A stretch of DNA of 64,000 nucleotides from Stenotrophomonas maltophilia (GTDB taxonomy: Bacteria; Pseudomonadota; Gammaproteobacteria; Xanthomonadales; Xanthomonadaceae). The notes beneath the pieces are model-generated. The model was given only the letters and a program-made list of their open reading frames with translations. It did not search any database and was not told the origin of the DNA. The translations under genes were made by a program, and so were the position numbers. The stretch covers positions 1 through 64,000 of the forward strand of contig NZ_LYVJ01000006.1 in assembly GCF_001676385.1 (NCBI RefSeq), in the 5' to 3' direction. Shown here in pieces: positions 47,101 through 56,013 of the stretch (positions are counted from its first letter, which is position 1; the number at the start of each line of letters is the position of its first letter).

Positions 47101-47529
47101 TCAGCCCTCGTGCAGCGCCGGCTGCACCACCCTGTCGAGCAGGTCCACCGGCGTGGCGGGGGAACGATCACCCTGCAGCGCGCGGGTGAACCCCGACCAG
47201 TCGCTGGCAGACAGCTGGCGCAGCAAGGCCGCCTCCACAGGCAGCATGCGCATGGCCCAGTACGGGAACTGGCGCTGGCCCAGGCGGCCGCGCGCCAGTT
47301 CAACGATGTCGACATGGCTGCCGGCCTGGAGGATTCGCTCGTACACCGAGTCGATGCCATCCGGCGGGCCTTCGATGTACTGCAGGAAGCGCTCGCCGTC
47401 ATGCAGGAGCATGCCGGTCACCCCGGCCAGCTTGTTGAAGCGCGCGGCGTCCTCGACCAGTGTGTGCAGGCGCTGGGCGGAAAGATCCGGTTGCGCCCGG
47501 CTGACGTAGGCGATGGCACGCAGGGGCAT
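47101..47529 (-). CDS. BLUF-domain blue-light receptor 1
   Basis: A 142-residue single-domain flavoprotein. IAYVSRAQ supplies the conserved Tyr and FNKLAGVTGMLLHDGERFLQ the Asn and Gln that surround the FAD in BLUF domains; the capping helices take up the C-terminal 45 residues. There is no fused output domain, so it must act by protein contact. AAGGA lies before the start. A second BLUF gene lies 1.4 kb away at 48950. Confidence 0.88.
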   Translation of the reverse strand: MPLRAIAYVSRAQPDLSAQRLHTLVEDAARFNKLAGVTGMLLHDGERFLQYIEGPPDGIDSVYERILQAGSHVDIVELARGRLGQRQFPYWAMRMLPVEAALLRQLSASDWSGFTRALQGDRSPATPVDLLDRVVQPALHEG

Positions 47530-47676
47530 GAGGCATCCTTGACAGAGAAGGTAGCCACGGTAGCAGCTGCGGACGGTTCCGTCCCCGTGTCAGGCCCGGT
47601 TTGCTGAAGAATTCAGCGACCGGCCGGTTGGGAGGGGGGGCGACGGCGGCATCAGCTGGCCCCAGAGGCTACACCC

Positions 47677-48177
47677 GTGAGCGGTATGGATCTGCTTGGA
47701 TTGCTGCTTTTGCTCGGCCAGGACGCCACTCCGCCGGCCACCTCCGGAATTACCCAAGAAGGGATTGCCGTCGTCGCTGCCGAAGCGGCTGAATCAGCCA
47801 ATATCTTCGCTAACTGTGCTGGTTGGTGGGACTTCATGGCCACCCACGAGCGAGCAGCGGGTCGACCGGCTTCTGCCGAGCAGTTCAAAAACCTCGGAAA
47901 CGGCGCACAGACTGCAGCATTGTGGCTGCATGGTCAGGCATATGCTTTGACCGCGACCAAACCTGCTCGCTACGGGACCTGGTTACCAATGGTCGCGCCC
48001 CTACGGGAGGGGGCCGCTATCAGAGCCGCTGCTATGGCGGAGCATGGAAAAATCGACTTGGTGCGATCTGAATTGCAGCGCTGCGAAGCCTTGCTGGAGA
48101 GCCAGCAGCAGGCCATCGACAGTATCAGGAAGGACAGTGTTCAACGAGAGCTGGATGCCTCGACCTCGGGTCACTAG
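47677..48177 (+). CDS. protein of unknown function, possible signal peptide
   Basis: A 166-residue protein that I do not recognise. The N terminus (MDLLGLLLLLGQDATPP) may be a short signal or membrane anchor; the rest is mostly helical with CAGWWDFMATHERAAG near residue 45 and a likely coiled coil at the C terminus. The GTG at 47677 has AGAGG 8 bases upstream; an ATG at 47686 is the alternative. Base composition falls toward the 3' end. It lies between the two BLUF genes. Confidence 0.6.
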   Translation: MSGMDLLGLLLLLGQDATPPATSGITQEGIAVVAAEAAESANIFANCAGWWDFMATHERAAGRPASAEQFKNLGNGAQTAALWLHGQAYALTATKPARYGTWLPMVAPLREGAAIRAAAMAEHGKIDLVRSELQRCEALLESQQQAIDSIRKDSVQRELDASTSGH

Positions 48178-48805
48178 TTCCGGGCGACGACGACATAGAT
48201 CGATGTGAGCAAAGTTGATTGTCTGGCGGCCTAGAAGTCTGCCTGACTCTGCATGCGAAACAAGGACGTGCTTTGAATCGATTCCTGGAGTTGGGCTTCC
48301 GTGCCCCTTGCGGCGCAAGGGGCAGCCTCCGAGTTCTGGCCCCATGAGCCCTACGCGTGACAGCGTCGCTGCCGCGAAAGTACTTGCTCGGCAGCGTGGA
48401 GCCCCCCTCATCGCGCCTCCGGCCCGAGGCGTGGCCTCCGCTGCTGGCCGTCGCAGCCCCAACGCTTCCCTGAGCCACCCTGGCAGCGGCCGAGGCCTCA
48501 GACAGCCGTCGGACCTGTTGCTGCTGCTCGCGGGTCGGCGGCAGGCCAGGCGGCTCGGGTGGCAGGGGGATCGACGTGCTGCCAGTGAGGCGAGCCACTG
48601 CCGCGCGCAGCGACAGCTCAGGGCACAGCCTGGCCGCGCACCAGCGTTCGGCGTAGCGCTTGCCCTGTGCGATGCTGGCCGCCCGGACTTCCTTGGTCTG
48701 CCACATCTTCCGCGCGTCCAGGTGCACGTGCACGCTGCGGTCCTTGGCCGGCGAAACCTGGGCGATCCGCCAGCCGTTCCACCAAAGCACCCAGCCGTAC
48801 TCCAT
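48125..48805 (-). CDS. uncharacterised protein, C terminus doubtful
   Basis: A 226-codon frame. The first 75 residues (MEYGWVLWWNGWRIAQV ... RYAERWCAARL) look like a true protein, rich in Trp and basic residues. After about residue 120 the sequence is low-complexity and Arg/Ser-rich, and it overlaps the convergent gene at 47677, which suggests a frameshift or loss of the original end. I do not recognise the family. It is in the lower-confidence accessory stretch. Confidence 0.4.
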   Translation of the reverse strand: MEYGWVLWWNGWRIAQVSPAKDRSVHVHLDARKMWQTKEVRAASIAQGKRYAERWCAARLCPELSLRAAVARLTGSTSIPLPPEPPGLPPTREQQQQVRRLSEASAAARVAQGSVGAATASSGGHASGRRRDEGGSTLPSKYFRGSDAVTRRAHGARTRRLPLAPQGARKPNSRNRFKARPCFACRVRQTSRPPDNQLCSHRSMSSSPGTSDPRSRHPALVEHCPS

Positions 48806-48949
48806 CTGGACCCACCCGGCGGGACCGTGGCGGTGCGGAAGCCTTGGTAGCCGTGCGACGGAAGCATGGCCGGCAGGATACGGCCGGCGGTCGCAGATCC
48901 TGCGAACGAGCCGGCCACTTGTCTGAGTCGTTCGAACTACCGCCGCCCG

Positions 48950-49399
48950 TTAGGCAGCAATGGCATACGGTTCCACAAGGCCGGTCAGGAGATCCATGGC
49001 GGTCTGGTTGGCGTCCTCAGCATCGCCGAGTTGATTGAACCGGGTCCAGTCGGCGTGGGCCAAACGTTTCAGTTCAGCCGGCTCGACGGGAAGCCACTTC
49101 ATCGGCCAGAACGGAAGGCGGCGTTGCCCCACTCTGCCGCTCTGCAACTCGATAAGGCCGTTGTGGCTGCTGGCGCCCAGCACACGGGAATACGCGACTG
49201 ACAATCCATCCCTCGGTCCTTCAAGATACTGAAGGAAGCGTTGGCCATCGAAGAGAAGTACTCCCGTAACCCCAGCATCGCGGTTGAACCGGGCCGCATC
49301 GTCCACAATCTGATCCAGCTTTCCGGTGGACAGGCCGAGCTTGTCGCCGGCGATCTCCTCGCTGGCGCTGCTTACATATACAACCGCTCTGATGGGCAT
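48950..49399 (-). CDS. BLUF-domain blue-light receptor 2
   Basis: A 149-residue second BLUF protein. VVYVSSASEE holds the conserved Tyr and RFNRDAGVTGVLLFDGQRFLQ the Asn and Gln of the flavin pocket, with the capping helices following. It is a diverged paralogue of the protein at 47101, with a different linker after the first strand. The ATG at 49399 has AAGGAG upstream. Again there is no output domain. It lies nearer the phage-like remnant, so it may have arrived by transfer. Confidence 0.86.
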   Translation of the reverse strand: MPIRAVVYVSSASEEIAGDKLGLSTGKLDQIVDDAARFNRDAGVTGVLLFDGQRFLQYLEGPRDGLSVAYSRVLGASSHNGLIELQSGRVGQRRLPFWPMKWLPVEPAELKRLAHADWTRFNQLGDAEDANQTAMDLLTGLVEPYAIAA

Positions 49400-49566
49400 C
49401 TCACACTCCTTGGTGAGGCACGACCCTATCAGGCACAGCGGAATCTGTGCGTGAGATTGCGACTGTCTACGCAACAATTCAGAAAAGCGTGAAGCTGAAT
49501 CGGACGTTCATCACATGACGCTGTCAGCGATCAGGGCAGGATTCGCCAAAAAATCGGTACACAGCA

Positions 49567-49833
49567 ATGCCCGATACAGGACTTTTCTACGTTCTAGAGC
49601 TTGATGCAACACATGATCGCGATGGCAACCTCGACCGCGTGAACTCCATCAGCGTCCGCTGCAACCACTGCAAGCACGTCACTCATTCAAAGGTGCCGGA
49701 ACTGGAGACTATGCCCGGCGGCACCCTACTCGCATGCGCCGGATGCGGAGAACGTCAAGCGGTGAGCAACGCCAGGCTTGTGGAGTGTGGCCATATCCTA
49801 AGCACTGGACGTCCATCCCCACAGGCTGCCTGA
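49567..49833 (+). CDS. small zinc-ribbon-like protein
   Basis: An 88-residue protein of unknown function. Two CxxC pairs (CNHC about residue 32 and CAGC about residue 58), 26 residues apart, could bind one Zn. No clear Shine-Dalgarno. Lower GC than the genes around it, as in the rest of this stretch. Confidence 0.5.
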   Translation: MPDTGLFYVLELDATHDRDGNLDRVNSISVRCNHCKHVTHSKVPELETMPGGTLLACAGCGERQAVSNARLVECGHILSTGRPSPQAA

Positions 49834-49969
49834 TCTGTCACGCTGCCAGCCGGTACTCGTACAACGGTTGCCGCTTGTCATCGAAGATCCGGTACAGGGC
49901 GGCCAGGCCTGCCGGACGCGCCGCGGGTGCAAGGGCGGGGCTGCACCGGCGTCGGCCCCACCCGCCGCC

Positions 49970-50188
49970 TCAATTCACCCGACTCGAAAGCCAGTTCTTG
50001 AAGCCCCGCCAGCCAAAAGGCGCGCCAAGAACTGCTACAGCACCAGAGACCAGGAGAGCGTCCAGCATCCATGGCTTCATCTGTGGCGGTCCATCTGAAA
50101 TGTGAGGAAGCACCGTGCCAAACAGAACCACCCCGAGCACTGAAGTTACAAAGACGATAGTGGATCCGAGTCCAGGTGTAACGCGCAT
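49970..50188 (-). CDS. small two-helix membrane protein
   Basis: A 72-residue protein with two hydrophobic segments (about residues 9-27 and 42-58) and a basic tail. It begins 1 base after the stop of the frame above it, as in compact phage operons. Not recognised; possibly holin-like or a phage membrane protein, but this is only context. Confidence 0.45.
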   Translation of the reverse strand: MRVTPGLGSTIVFVTSVLGVVLFGTVLPHISDGPPQMKPWMLDALLVSGAVAVLGAPFGWRGFKNWLSSRVN

Positions 50189-50189
50189 C

Positions 50190-50720
50190 TCACTGCCTCA
50201 TTAGTCGTTGCATCACAGTAACTTCAGTCACATGGATCGTGCTAGTGCAGGTGATGGTGCGCGTGCCGGAACCGGTAACCGGAATGCCGATGTTGATGAG
50301 CGCATTTACGAAGCTCGCCATATCGGTCGCGTCGCCTCCAAGGAACTCGAAGCGGTTAGTGACCCCTCCGCGTCCCTCGCTCAGCTGGGTCACACTGAGA
50401 GGACCGGTGTTACCAAACCGGTCCTTATGTAAAAGTGCGTTGGGCTCCCAGCGACGATCCGGAGCTATGCGTAACCGCCTGCACCGTGAAGCTGGTTATC
50501 ACGGCGCGGTAGGTCATCGTTTCCGAGCTAGGGCTGGTGTCATTGACCGTGAACGAGCCGCCCCACGAGGAGATTACTTGGTCCGGCCCGTCAATCTCGT
50601 CCATGATGTCCACCGAGCCGCTCACGTTGAGCACCTGCCACAGCGATTCCCCCTGCTCCCCACCCGCCGATAGATTTCCACACGGGCCGTGTTCTGTCCT
50701 CCTCCGGCCGTGAAACCGTC
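50190..50720 (-). pseudogene. broken phage-like gene in several frames
   Basis: Minus-strand protein-like sequence is split over frames. One frame (50425-50634) reads GSVDIMDEIDGPDQVISSWG and so on to FTVQAV; the sequence then appears to continue one frame over (RRWEPNALLHKDRFGNTG) into the frame ending VMQRLMRQ at 50190. Upstream, ARVEIYRRVGSRG runs in a third frame up to a G-run near 50645, where one extra G would join it to ESLWQVLNVSGS. Two frameshifts, one in a homopolymer, point to decay or sequencing error. The protein family is not identified. Confidence 0.45.
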
Positions 50721-50866
50721 GGGGCCTTAGTTCGTGTTGATGCGGACGTGGCGCCGCGTGAAGCTCACGGTGACGCTACGCACGCGCCATGGCCCACACG
50801 GGGCTGCATCGCGGTGAGCTGGTTGGGTAGGGCAAGGATTCGGTAGCCAGGCGCAGGCTCAGGGTC

Positions 50867-51109
50867 GAGAGCGATCCGGACGAAGATGGCGAGAGCCGCA
50901 CGAAGTCCGGCAAGTGGCGCGAGGTGCCGCTGAACCGGTATGCGCGCTGGGCACTGCGCCACCTGCCCGATCCGCTGGGAGTATTACGCGCATCTGACGC
51001 CTGAAGGTGACGATGGCACTGTGGCAAAGCTCAGGTACCAAGCGGGACCACTGGGACCAAACCCTGTGGATATGCGGGAAACAGTGGGAAATGCCGCCAG
51101 CTGCGCCCG
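50867..51109 (+). pseudogene. tyrosine-recombinase (integrase) remnant
   Basis: The fragment TKSGKWREVPLN (from 50900) is the beta-hairpin region with the catalytic Lys of phage-type integrases. After about 20 more codons the frame shifts and WEYYAHLTPEG (from 50976) is the C-terminal segment with the catalytic Tyr. The HxxR box between them is missing, so the gene has an internal deletion and lacks its N terminus. It points into the 3' end of tRNA-Arg, the usual position for an integrase at its attachment site. Confidence 0.6.
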
Positions 51110-51124
51110 CCCAAGTCATGATTA

Positions 51125-51201
51125 TGGTGACCCCGGCCCGATTCGAACGGGCGACCTTCCCCTTAGGAGGGGGACGCTCTATCCAGCTGAGCTACGGGGC
51201 C
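51125..51201 (-). tRNA. tRNA-Arg(CCT)
   Basis: 77 nt on the minus strand. Acceptor GGCCCCG/CGGGGTC (7 pairs, one G-U), D arm GCTC/GAGC, anticodon stem TCCCC/GGGGA with loop CTCCTAA (anticodon CCT, reads AGG), T arm GCCCG TTCGAAT CGGGC, discriminator A and encoded CCA. Its 3' end faces the integrase remnant, so it was probably an integration site. Confidence 0.95.
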
Positions 51202-51382
51202 ATGCAGCAGGCAAGTCTACAGGCTACGCCCCTTCCCTCCAAGCATTCACCTTTCCAGGCCGCACGCTGGCGCGTTGCACCATGGCCGGATGGGCCGCTC
51301 TGCTACCATCGCCGATTCCGTTCATCGCTCCCCCACCTGCCTGCGATGGCGCCAAACAACGTAACGAAACACAGGAGTCTGC

Positions 51383-52915
51383 ATGTCTTCCGAGCTGCTC
51401 AAGTCCCTTGGCCTGGACGCGATCAACGCTGGCACGTACCTGGGCAACGGGGAGTGGTCGAGCACGACCAGCGGTGAGCTGATCACCCCGCTCAACCCGA
51501 CCACCGGCGAGCCGATCGCGCAGGTCCGCGCGACCACCGAGGCCGAGTACGAGACCGTCGTCGCCCGCGCCCAGGAAGCGTTCAAGGTCTGGCGCACCAC
51601 GCCGGCCCCGCGCCGCGGTGAAGCCGTGCGCCTGTGCGGCGAAGCACTGCGCAGGCACAAGGACGCACTGGGTTCGCTGGTTGCGCTGGAAATGGGCAAG
51701 AGCAAGCCGGAAGGCGATGGCGAAGTGCAGGAGATGATCGACATCGCCGATTTCGCCGTGGGCCAGAGCCGCATGCTGTACGGCTACACCATGCATTCCG
51801 AGCGCCCGGGCCACCGCATGTACGAGCAGTACCACCCGCTCGGCCTGGTCGGCATCATCTCGGCCTTCAACTTCCCGGTGGCGGTGTGGAGCTGGAATTC
51901 GTTCCTGGCCGCCATCTGCGGCGACGTGTGCATCTGGAAGCCGTCCAACAAGACGCCGCTGACCGCCATCGCCTCGCTGAAGATCTGCAACGACGCCCTG
52001 CGCGAAGCCGGCTTCCCGGACATCTTCTTCCTGATCAACGATGCCGGTACCGCATTGTCGGAAAAGATGGTCGATGACCGCCGCGTGCCGCTGATCAGCT
52101 TCACCGGCTCGACCCAGGTCGGCCGCACCGTCAACGAGAAGGTCGCGCGCCGCCTCGGCCGCTGCCTGCTGGAACTCGGCGGCAACAACGCCATCATCCT
52201 GGACGAAACCGCCGACCTGAAGCTGGCCGTGCCGGGCATCGTGTTTGGTGCGGTCGGCACCGCCGGCCAGCGCTGCACCACCACCCGCCGCCTGATCGTG
52301 CACCGCTCGATCTACGCCGATGTGCTGGCCACCCTGGTCAAGGCCTACAAGCAGGTGGAAGGCAAGATCGGCGACCCGACCGATGCGGCCAACCTGATGG
52401 GCCCGCTGAACAGCGAAGGCGCCGTGCAGCAGTTCCTCGATGCCATCGCCCAGGCCAAGGCCGCCGGCGGCACCATCGAGACCGGCGGCACCCGTATCGA
52501 CCGCGCCGGCAACTTCGTGCTGCCGGCGATCGTCTCCGGCCTGAAGAACAGCGACGCGGTGGTCCAGCACGAAACCTTCGCGCCGATCCTGTACGTGATG
52601 CCGTACGACAGCATCGATGAAGCCATCGACATGCAGAACGGCGTGCCGCAAGGCCTGTCGTCTTCGATCTTCACCCAGAACCTGAAGACCGCCGAGAAGT
52701 TCCTGTCGGCGGCCGGCAGCGACTGCGGCATCGCCAACGTCAACATCGGCACTTCCGGTGCGGAGATCGGTGGCGCCTTCGGTGGCGAGAAGGACACCGG
52801 CGGTGGCCGCGAATCCGGCTCGGATGCGTGGAAGGTCTACATGCGCCGCCAGACCAACACCATCAACTATTCCGACTCGCTGCCGCTGGCCCAGGGCATC
52901 AAGTTCGACCTGTGA
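51383..52915 (+). CDS. amaB: aldehyde dehydrogenase, ALDH7-type (aminoadipate semialdehyde / P6C dehydrogenase)
   Basis: A 510-residue NAD(P)-dependent aldehyde dehydrogenase. [11 protein letters not shown] and FTGSTQVGR mark the cofactor site, LELGGNN the catalytic Glu and GQRCTTTRR the nucleophile Cys. The CTTTRR form and overall sequence match ALDH7/AmaB enzymes that oxidise alpha-aminoadipic semialdehyde (piperideine-6-carboxylate) in lysine catabolism. It overlaps the next gene by one base (TGATG). The symbol is by resemblance only. Confidence 0.82.
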   Translation: MSSELLKSLGLDAINAGTYLGNGEWSSTTSGELITPLNPTTGEPIAQVRATTEAEYETVVARAQEAFKVWRTTPAPRRGEAVRLCGEALRRHKDALGSLVALEMGKSKPEGDGEVQEMIDIADFAVGQSRMLYGYTMHSERPGHRMYEQYHPLGLVGIISAFNFPVAVWSWNSFLAAICGDVCIWKPSNKTPLTAIASLKICNDALREAGFPDIFFLINDAGTALSEKMVDDRRVPLISFTGSTQVGRTVNEKVARRLGRCLLELGGNNAIILDETADLKLAVPGIVFGAVGTAGQRCTTTRRLIVHRSIYADVLATLVKAYKQVEGKIGDPTDAANLMGPLNSEGAVQQFLDAIAQAKAAGGTIETGGTRIDRAGNFVLPAIVSGLKNSDAVVQHETFAPILYVMPYDSIDEAIDMQNGVPQGLSSSIFTQNLKTAEKFLSAAGSDCGIANVNIGTSGAEIGGAFGGEKDTGGGRESGSDAWKVYMRRQTNTINYSDSLPLAQGIKFDL

Positions 52916-53754
52916 TGGCAAACGACGCGGACACGTCAGTGGGTCAGAGCCCCTCCGGGGATCTGACCCCAGCGAAGGGTCGGATCCCCAACGGGGCTCC
53001 GATCCTCGATTTCACCGGCCGCCGCGTGCTCATTGCAGGCGGCAGCAAGGGCATTGGTCGTGAAATGGCCCTGGCCTTTGCCGGTGCCGGTGCGCAGGTC
53101 TCGGTCTGCGCCCGCGGCCAGGCCGGCCTGGATGCCCTGCGTGCCGATGCGCAGGCGCAGGGCACCCCGCTGCACACGTACCCTGCCGATCTGGCCGGCA
53201 TCGGCCAGACCCAGGCCTGGCTGCAGGCCGCCGCCGATACGCTGGGCGGCATCGACGTGCTGGTCAACAACGCCACCGGCTACGGCATGGCCGATGACGA
53301 GGATGGCTGGGCCGCCAGCCTGCAGATCGACCTGATGGCGGCCGTGCGCGCCTCGCGCATGGCCCTGCCCTGGCTGCGCGCGTCCAGCGACGCCTGCATC
53401 CTCAATCTGTCTTCCATCGCCGCGCAGCAGCCCCGCCCCGGTGGCGCGCCCTACGCTGCCGCCAAGGCCGCGCTTTCGCACTACACCACCTCGCAGGCAC
53501 TGGCGCTGGCCAAGGACCGGATCCGGGTCAATGCCATCGCCCCCGGCTCGATCGAGTTCGATGACGGCCTGTGGGACCGCCGCCGCACCCAGGATCCTGC
53601 CCTTTACCACGGCACCCTGGCGAAGATCCCGTTCGGCCGCTTCGGCCAGCCCCGCGAAATTGCCGATGCCGCCCTGTTCCTGTGCTCTCCGCTGGCGCGC
53701 TGGATCACCGGCCATGTGCTCAACGTGGATGGTGGCCAGGTGTTGATGGGCTGA
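52915..53754 (+). CDS. short-chain dehydrogenase/reductase
   Basis: A 279-residue SDR. VLIAGGSKGIGREMAL is the Rossmann TGxxxGIG-type motif, NNATGYG the following segment, and Ser...YAAAK (PYAAAKAALS) the catalytic pair; the C terminus (ITGHVLNVDGGQ) is typical. Substrate unknown. The ATG overlaps the aldehyde dehydrogenase stop. Residues about 8-28 lie over two hairpin repeats (52941-53005), so the N-terminal extension probably arose from repeat insertion; the SDR fold proper begins near residue 33. Confidence 0.85.
   Translation: MANDADTSVGQSPSGDLTPAKGRIPNGAPILDFTGRRVLIAGGSKGIGREMALAFAGAGAQVSVCARGQAGLDALRADAQAQGTPLHTYPADLAGIGQTQAWLQAAADTLGGIDVLVNNATGYGMADDEDGWAASLQIDLMAAVRASRMALPWLRASSDACILNLSSIAAQQPRPGGAPYAAAKAALSHYTTSQALALAKDRIRVNAIAPGSIEFDDGLWDRRRTQDPALYHGTLAKIPFGRFGQPREIADAALFLCSPLARWITGHVLNVDGGQVLMG
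52941..53005. repeat. two hairpin repeats inside the SDR 5' coding region
   Basis: GGGTCAGAGCCCC/GGGGATCTGACCC (52941-52969) and GGGTCGGATCCCC/GGGGCTCCGATCC (about 52977-53005). The first is close to the arms of the perfect palindrome at 12502. Both keep the reading frame. Confidence 0.7.
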
Positions 53755-53770
53755 TACCGGCCCGCCGGTC

Positions 53771-53817
53771 GTCGACCAAGGTCGACGGCTACCGTAGCGG
53801 CCAACCTTGGTTGGCGC
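53771..53817. repeat. paired GTAG (SMAG-type) hairpin repeats
   Basis: An inverted copy (GTCGACCAAGGTCGACGGCTAC) is followed one base later by a direct copy (GTAGCGGCCAACCTTGGTTGG), between the SDR and DUF4190 genes. The second stem is like the one at 2070. Confidence 0.7.
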
Positions 53818-53889
53818 GTCCGCAACCGCTGGGCATGGGATTGCCCGGGCGGACGGACTATCATGTGCACACTGCCCAGGAGGACCCCG

Positions 53890-54174
53890 ATGAGCGTGGC
53901 ACCCCGACAGACAAGCGCCCTGGCCGTGGTCAGCCTGGTCATGGGCATCGCCAGCTGGACCGTCCTGCCTTTCGTAGCCAGCATCGTTGCCATCATCACC
54001 GGGCACATGGCCCGCGCCGAGATCCGCCGTCGCCCGCAGGAACTGGAAGGCGACGGCCTGGCCGTCACCGGGCTGGTGCTGGGCTGGCTGATGGTCGGCG
54101 CCACACTTGCTGCTGTCCTGGTCTTCGTCCTGTTCTTCGGCGGCCTGGCCTGGCTGGCGGCGGTGTCGAACTGA
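53890..54174 (+). CDS. DUF4190-type small membrane protein
   Basis: A 94-residue membrane protein with two hydrophobic segments (about residues 8-30 and 60-90) separated by the GHMARAEIRRRP basic loop, the typical DUF4190 pattern. Function unknown. CAGGAGG lies just before the ATG, a strong ribosome site. It is the first gene of the close-packed set that runs to 58003. Confidence 0.75.
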   Translation: MSVAPRQTSALAVVSLVMGIASWTVLPFVASIVAIITGHMARAEIRRRPQELEGDGLAVTGLVLGWLMVGATLAAVLVFVLFFGGLAWLAAVSN

Positions 54175-54178
54175 CGCC

Positions 54179-54949
54179 ATGACCGCCTCCGACAGCACCG
54201 AACGCTTCAGCAGCCGCGTCGCCGACTATGTCCGCTACCGGCCCGGTTACCCGCCCGCCCTGCTGGAGTGGCTGCACGGCCCGATGGGCGTCAGCCACGA
54301 GGCGATGGTCGCCGACATCGGCGCCGGCACCGGCATTTCCAGCCAGCTGTTCCTGGCCACCGGCCATCCGGTCGTCGCCGTTGAACCCAATGCCGCCATG
54401 CGCAGCGCCGCCGAACAGTGGCTGGCACCGCAGCACCCGCAGTTCCGTGCGGTCGACGGCCGCGCCGAGGCCACCGGCCTGGAAGACGCCAGCATCGATC
54501 TGGTCAGCGTCGCGCAGGCCTTCCACTGGTTCGACACCGTGGCGGTACGCGCCGAGTGGCAGCGCATCCTGCGCCCCGCTGGCCTGGCACTGATCTACTG
54601 GAACTCGCGACTGCTCGATGCCAGCCCGTTCCTGATCGGCTACGAACAGCTGCTGCTGGACTACGGCACCGACTATACCGCCGTGGCCGAGCGCTACCAG
54701 GACGACGCCACCATGCAGGCCTGGTTCGGCCATGGCCTGCGCGGCATGGTGCAGCTGCCGAACGTGCAGCACCTGGACTTCGATGCCCTGCGCGGGCGGC
54801 TGCTGTCCTCCTCCTACGCCCCCCAACCCGGTCATCCACGCCATGTGCCGATGATCGACGCCTTGCAGGACCTGTTCCACGCCCACGCGGTCGATGGCCA
54901 GGTCGCTTTTGAATATCGAACCCGAGCCTTCCTCGGCACGCTGGACTGA
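54179..54949 (+). CDS. class I SAM-dependent methyltransferase
   Basis: A 256-residue methyltransferase. [13 protein letters not shown] is motif I (SAM binding), VAVEPN the acidic end of strand 2, and [13 protein letters not shown] motif post-I/IV, the pattern of methyltransferase type 11 proteins. Substrate is unknown. The start is 4 bases after the DUF4190 stop and the stop is 8 bases before pyrD. Confidence 0.85.
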   Translation: MTASDSTERFSSRVADYVRYRPGYPPALLEWLHGPMGVSHEAMVADIGAGTGISSQLFLATGHPVVAVEPNAAMRSAAEQWLAPQHPQFRAVDGRAEATGLEDASIDLVSVAQAFHWFDTVAVRAEWQRILRPAGLALIYWNSRLLDASPFLIGYEQLLLDYGTDYTAVAERYQDDATMQAWFGHGLRGMVQLPNVQHLDFDALRGRLLSSSYAPQPGHPRHVPMIDALQDLFHAHAVDGQVAFEYRTRAFLGTLD

Positions 54950-54957
54950 ACCGACGC

Positions 54958-56013
54958 ATGTATTCGCTTGCCCGCCCCTTCCTGTTCTCGCTCGACGCCG
55001 AGCGCGCCCACGGCCTCGGCCTGTCCGCACTGGACCTGGCCTATCGCACCGGTACCACGCCGCTGCTGGCCGCCCGCATCGCGCCGATGCCGAGCACCGT
55101 GTTCGGGCTGACGTTCCCCAACCCGGTTGGCCTGGCTGCCGGCCTGGACAAGAACGGCGAGCACATCGACGCACTGTTCGCACTGGGCTTCGGCTTCGTC
55201 GAGATCGGCACCATCACGCCGCGCCCGCAGACCGGCAACCCGAAGCCGCGCCTGTTCCGCCTGCCGCAGTACAACGCGATCATCAACCGCATGGGCTTCA
55301 ACAATGCGGGAGTGGACGCACTGGTGCGCAATGTCGAGCGCGCACGCAACCGTCGCGGCCTGCTTGGCATCAACATCGGCAAGAACAAGGACACCCCCAA
55401 CGAACAGGCCGTGGACGATTACATCGCCTGCCTGGACAAGGTGTATCCGCTGGCCGACTACATCACCGTCAACATCTCCTCGCCCAACACCGCCGGCCTG
55501 CGTGAGCTGCAGGAGGAGACCGCGTTGCGCCAGCTGGTCGGCCAGCTGCGCGAACGCCAGGAGGGCCTCGCCGCCCGGCACGGCCGCCGCGTGCCGATGC
55601 TGGTGAAGGTGGCGCCGGACCTCAGCGAACGCGACATCGATGCCGCCGCGCGCGTGCTGGGCGAGCTGCAGGTGGACGGGGTAATCGCCACCAACACCAC
55701 CATCGACCACAGCAAGGTGGCCGGCGACCCGCTGGCCAACGAGGCCGGCGGCCTGTCCGGCGCCCCGGTGCTGGAGCAGTCCACCCTGGTGCTGCGCCGC
55801 CTGCGCGCGCGCCTGCCCGAATCGGTGCCGCTGGTCGGCGTCGGCGGCATCCTGTCCGGCGCCGATGCGGTGGCCAAGATGGCGGCCGGTGCCGCGCTGG
55901 TGCAGTGCTACAGCGGCCTGATCTTCCGTGGCCCGGCGCTGGTTTCCGAATGCGTGGAAGCCATCCGTCGCCGCCGTGAAGCGCCGAGCCGCGGCGCGGT
56001 GGCCCCGCTGTGA
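54958..56013 (+). CDS. pyrD: dihydroorotate dehydrogenase (quinone), class 2
   Basis: A 351-residue FMN enzyme. It oxidises dihydroorotate to orotate and passes electrons to quinones at the inner membrane, the fourth step of pyrimidine synthesis. The N-terminal helix (about residues 1-40) is the membrane-associating extension of class 2. [15 protein letters not shown] and NISSPNT (catalytic Ser in this region) and GVGGILSG are the main family segments. The stop overlaps murB as GTGA. Confidence 0.95.
   Translation: MYSLARPFLFSLDAERAHGLGLSALDLAYRTGTTPLLAARIAPMPSTVFGLTFPNPVGLAAGLDKNGEHIDALFALGFGFVEIGTITPRPQTGNPKPRLFRLPQYNAIINRMGFNNAGVDALVRNVERARNRRGLLGINIGKNKDTPNEQAVDDYIACLDKVYPLADYITVNISSPNTAGLRELQEETALRQLVGQLRERQEGLAARHGRRVPMLVKVAPDLSERDIDAAARVLGELQVDGVIATNTTIDHSKVAGDPLANEAGGLSGAPVLEQSTLVLRRLRARLPESVPLVGVGGILSGADAVAKMAAGAALVQCYSGLIFRGPALVSECVEAIRRRREAPSRGAVAPL

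Noticed and set aside
48215..48850. Plus-strand open frame of 211 codons opposite the uncharacterised gene at 48125-48805.
   Set aside because: Pro/Arg/Ala-rich shadow sequence; the minus-strand frame has a more protein-like N terminus.
50940..51482. Plus-strand open frame of 180 codons across the integrase remnant and tRNA-Arg.
   Set aside because: It runs through a tRNA gene and into the aldehyde dehydrogenase gene; only the short YAHLTPE part is meaningful.
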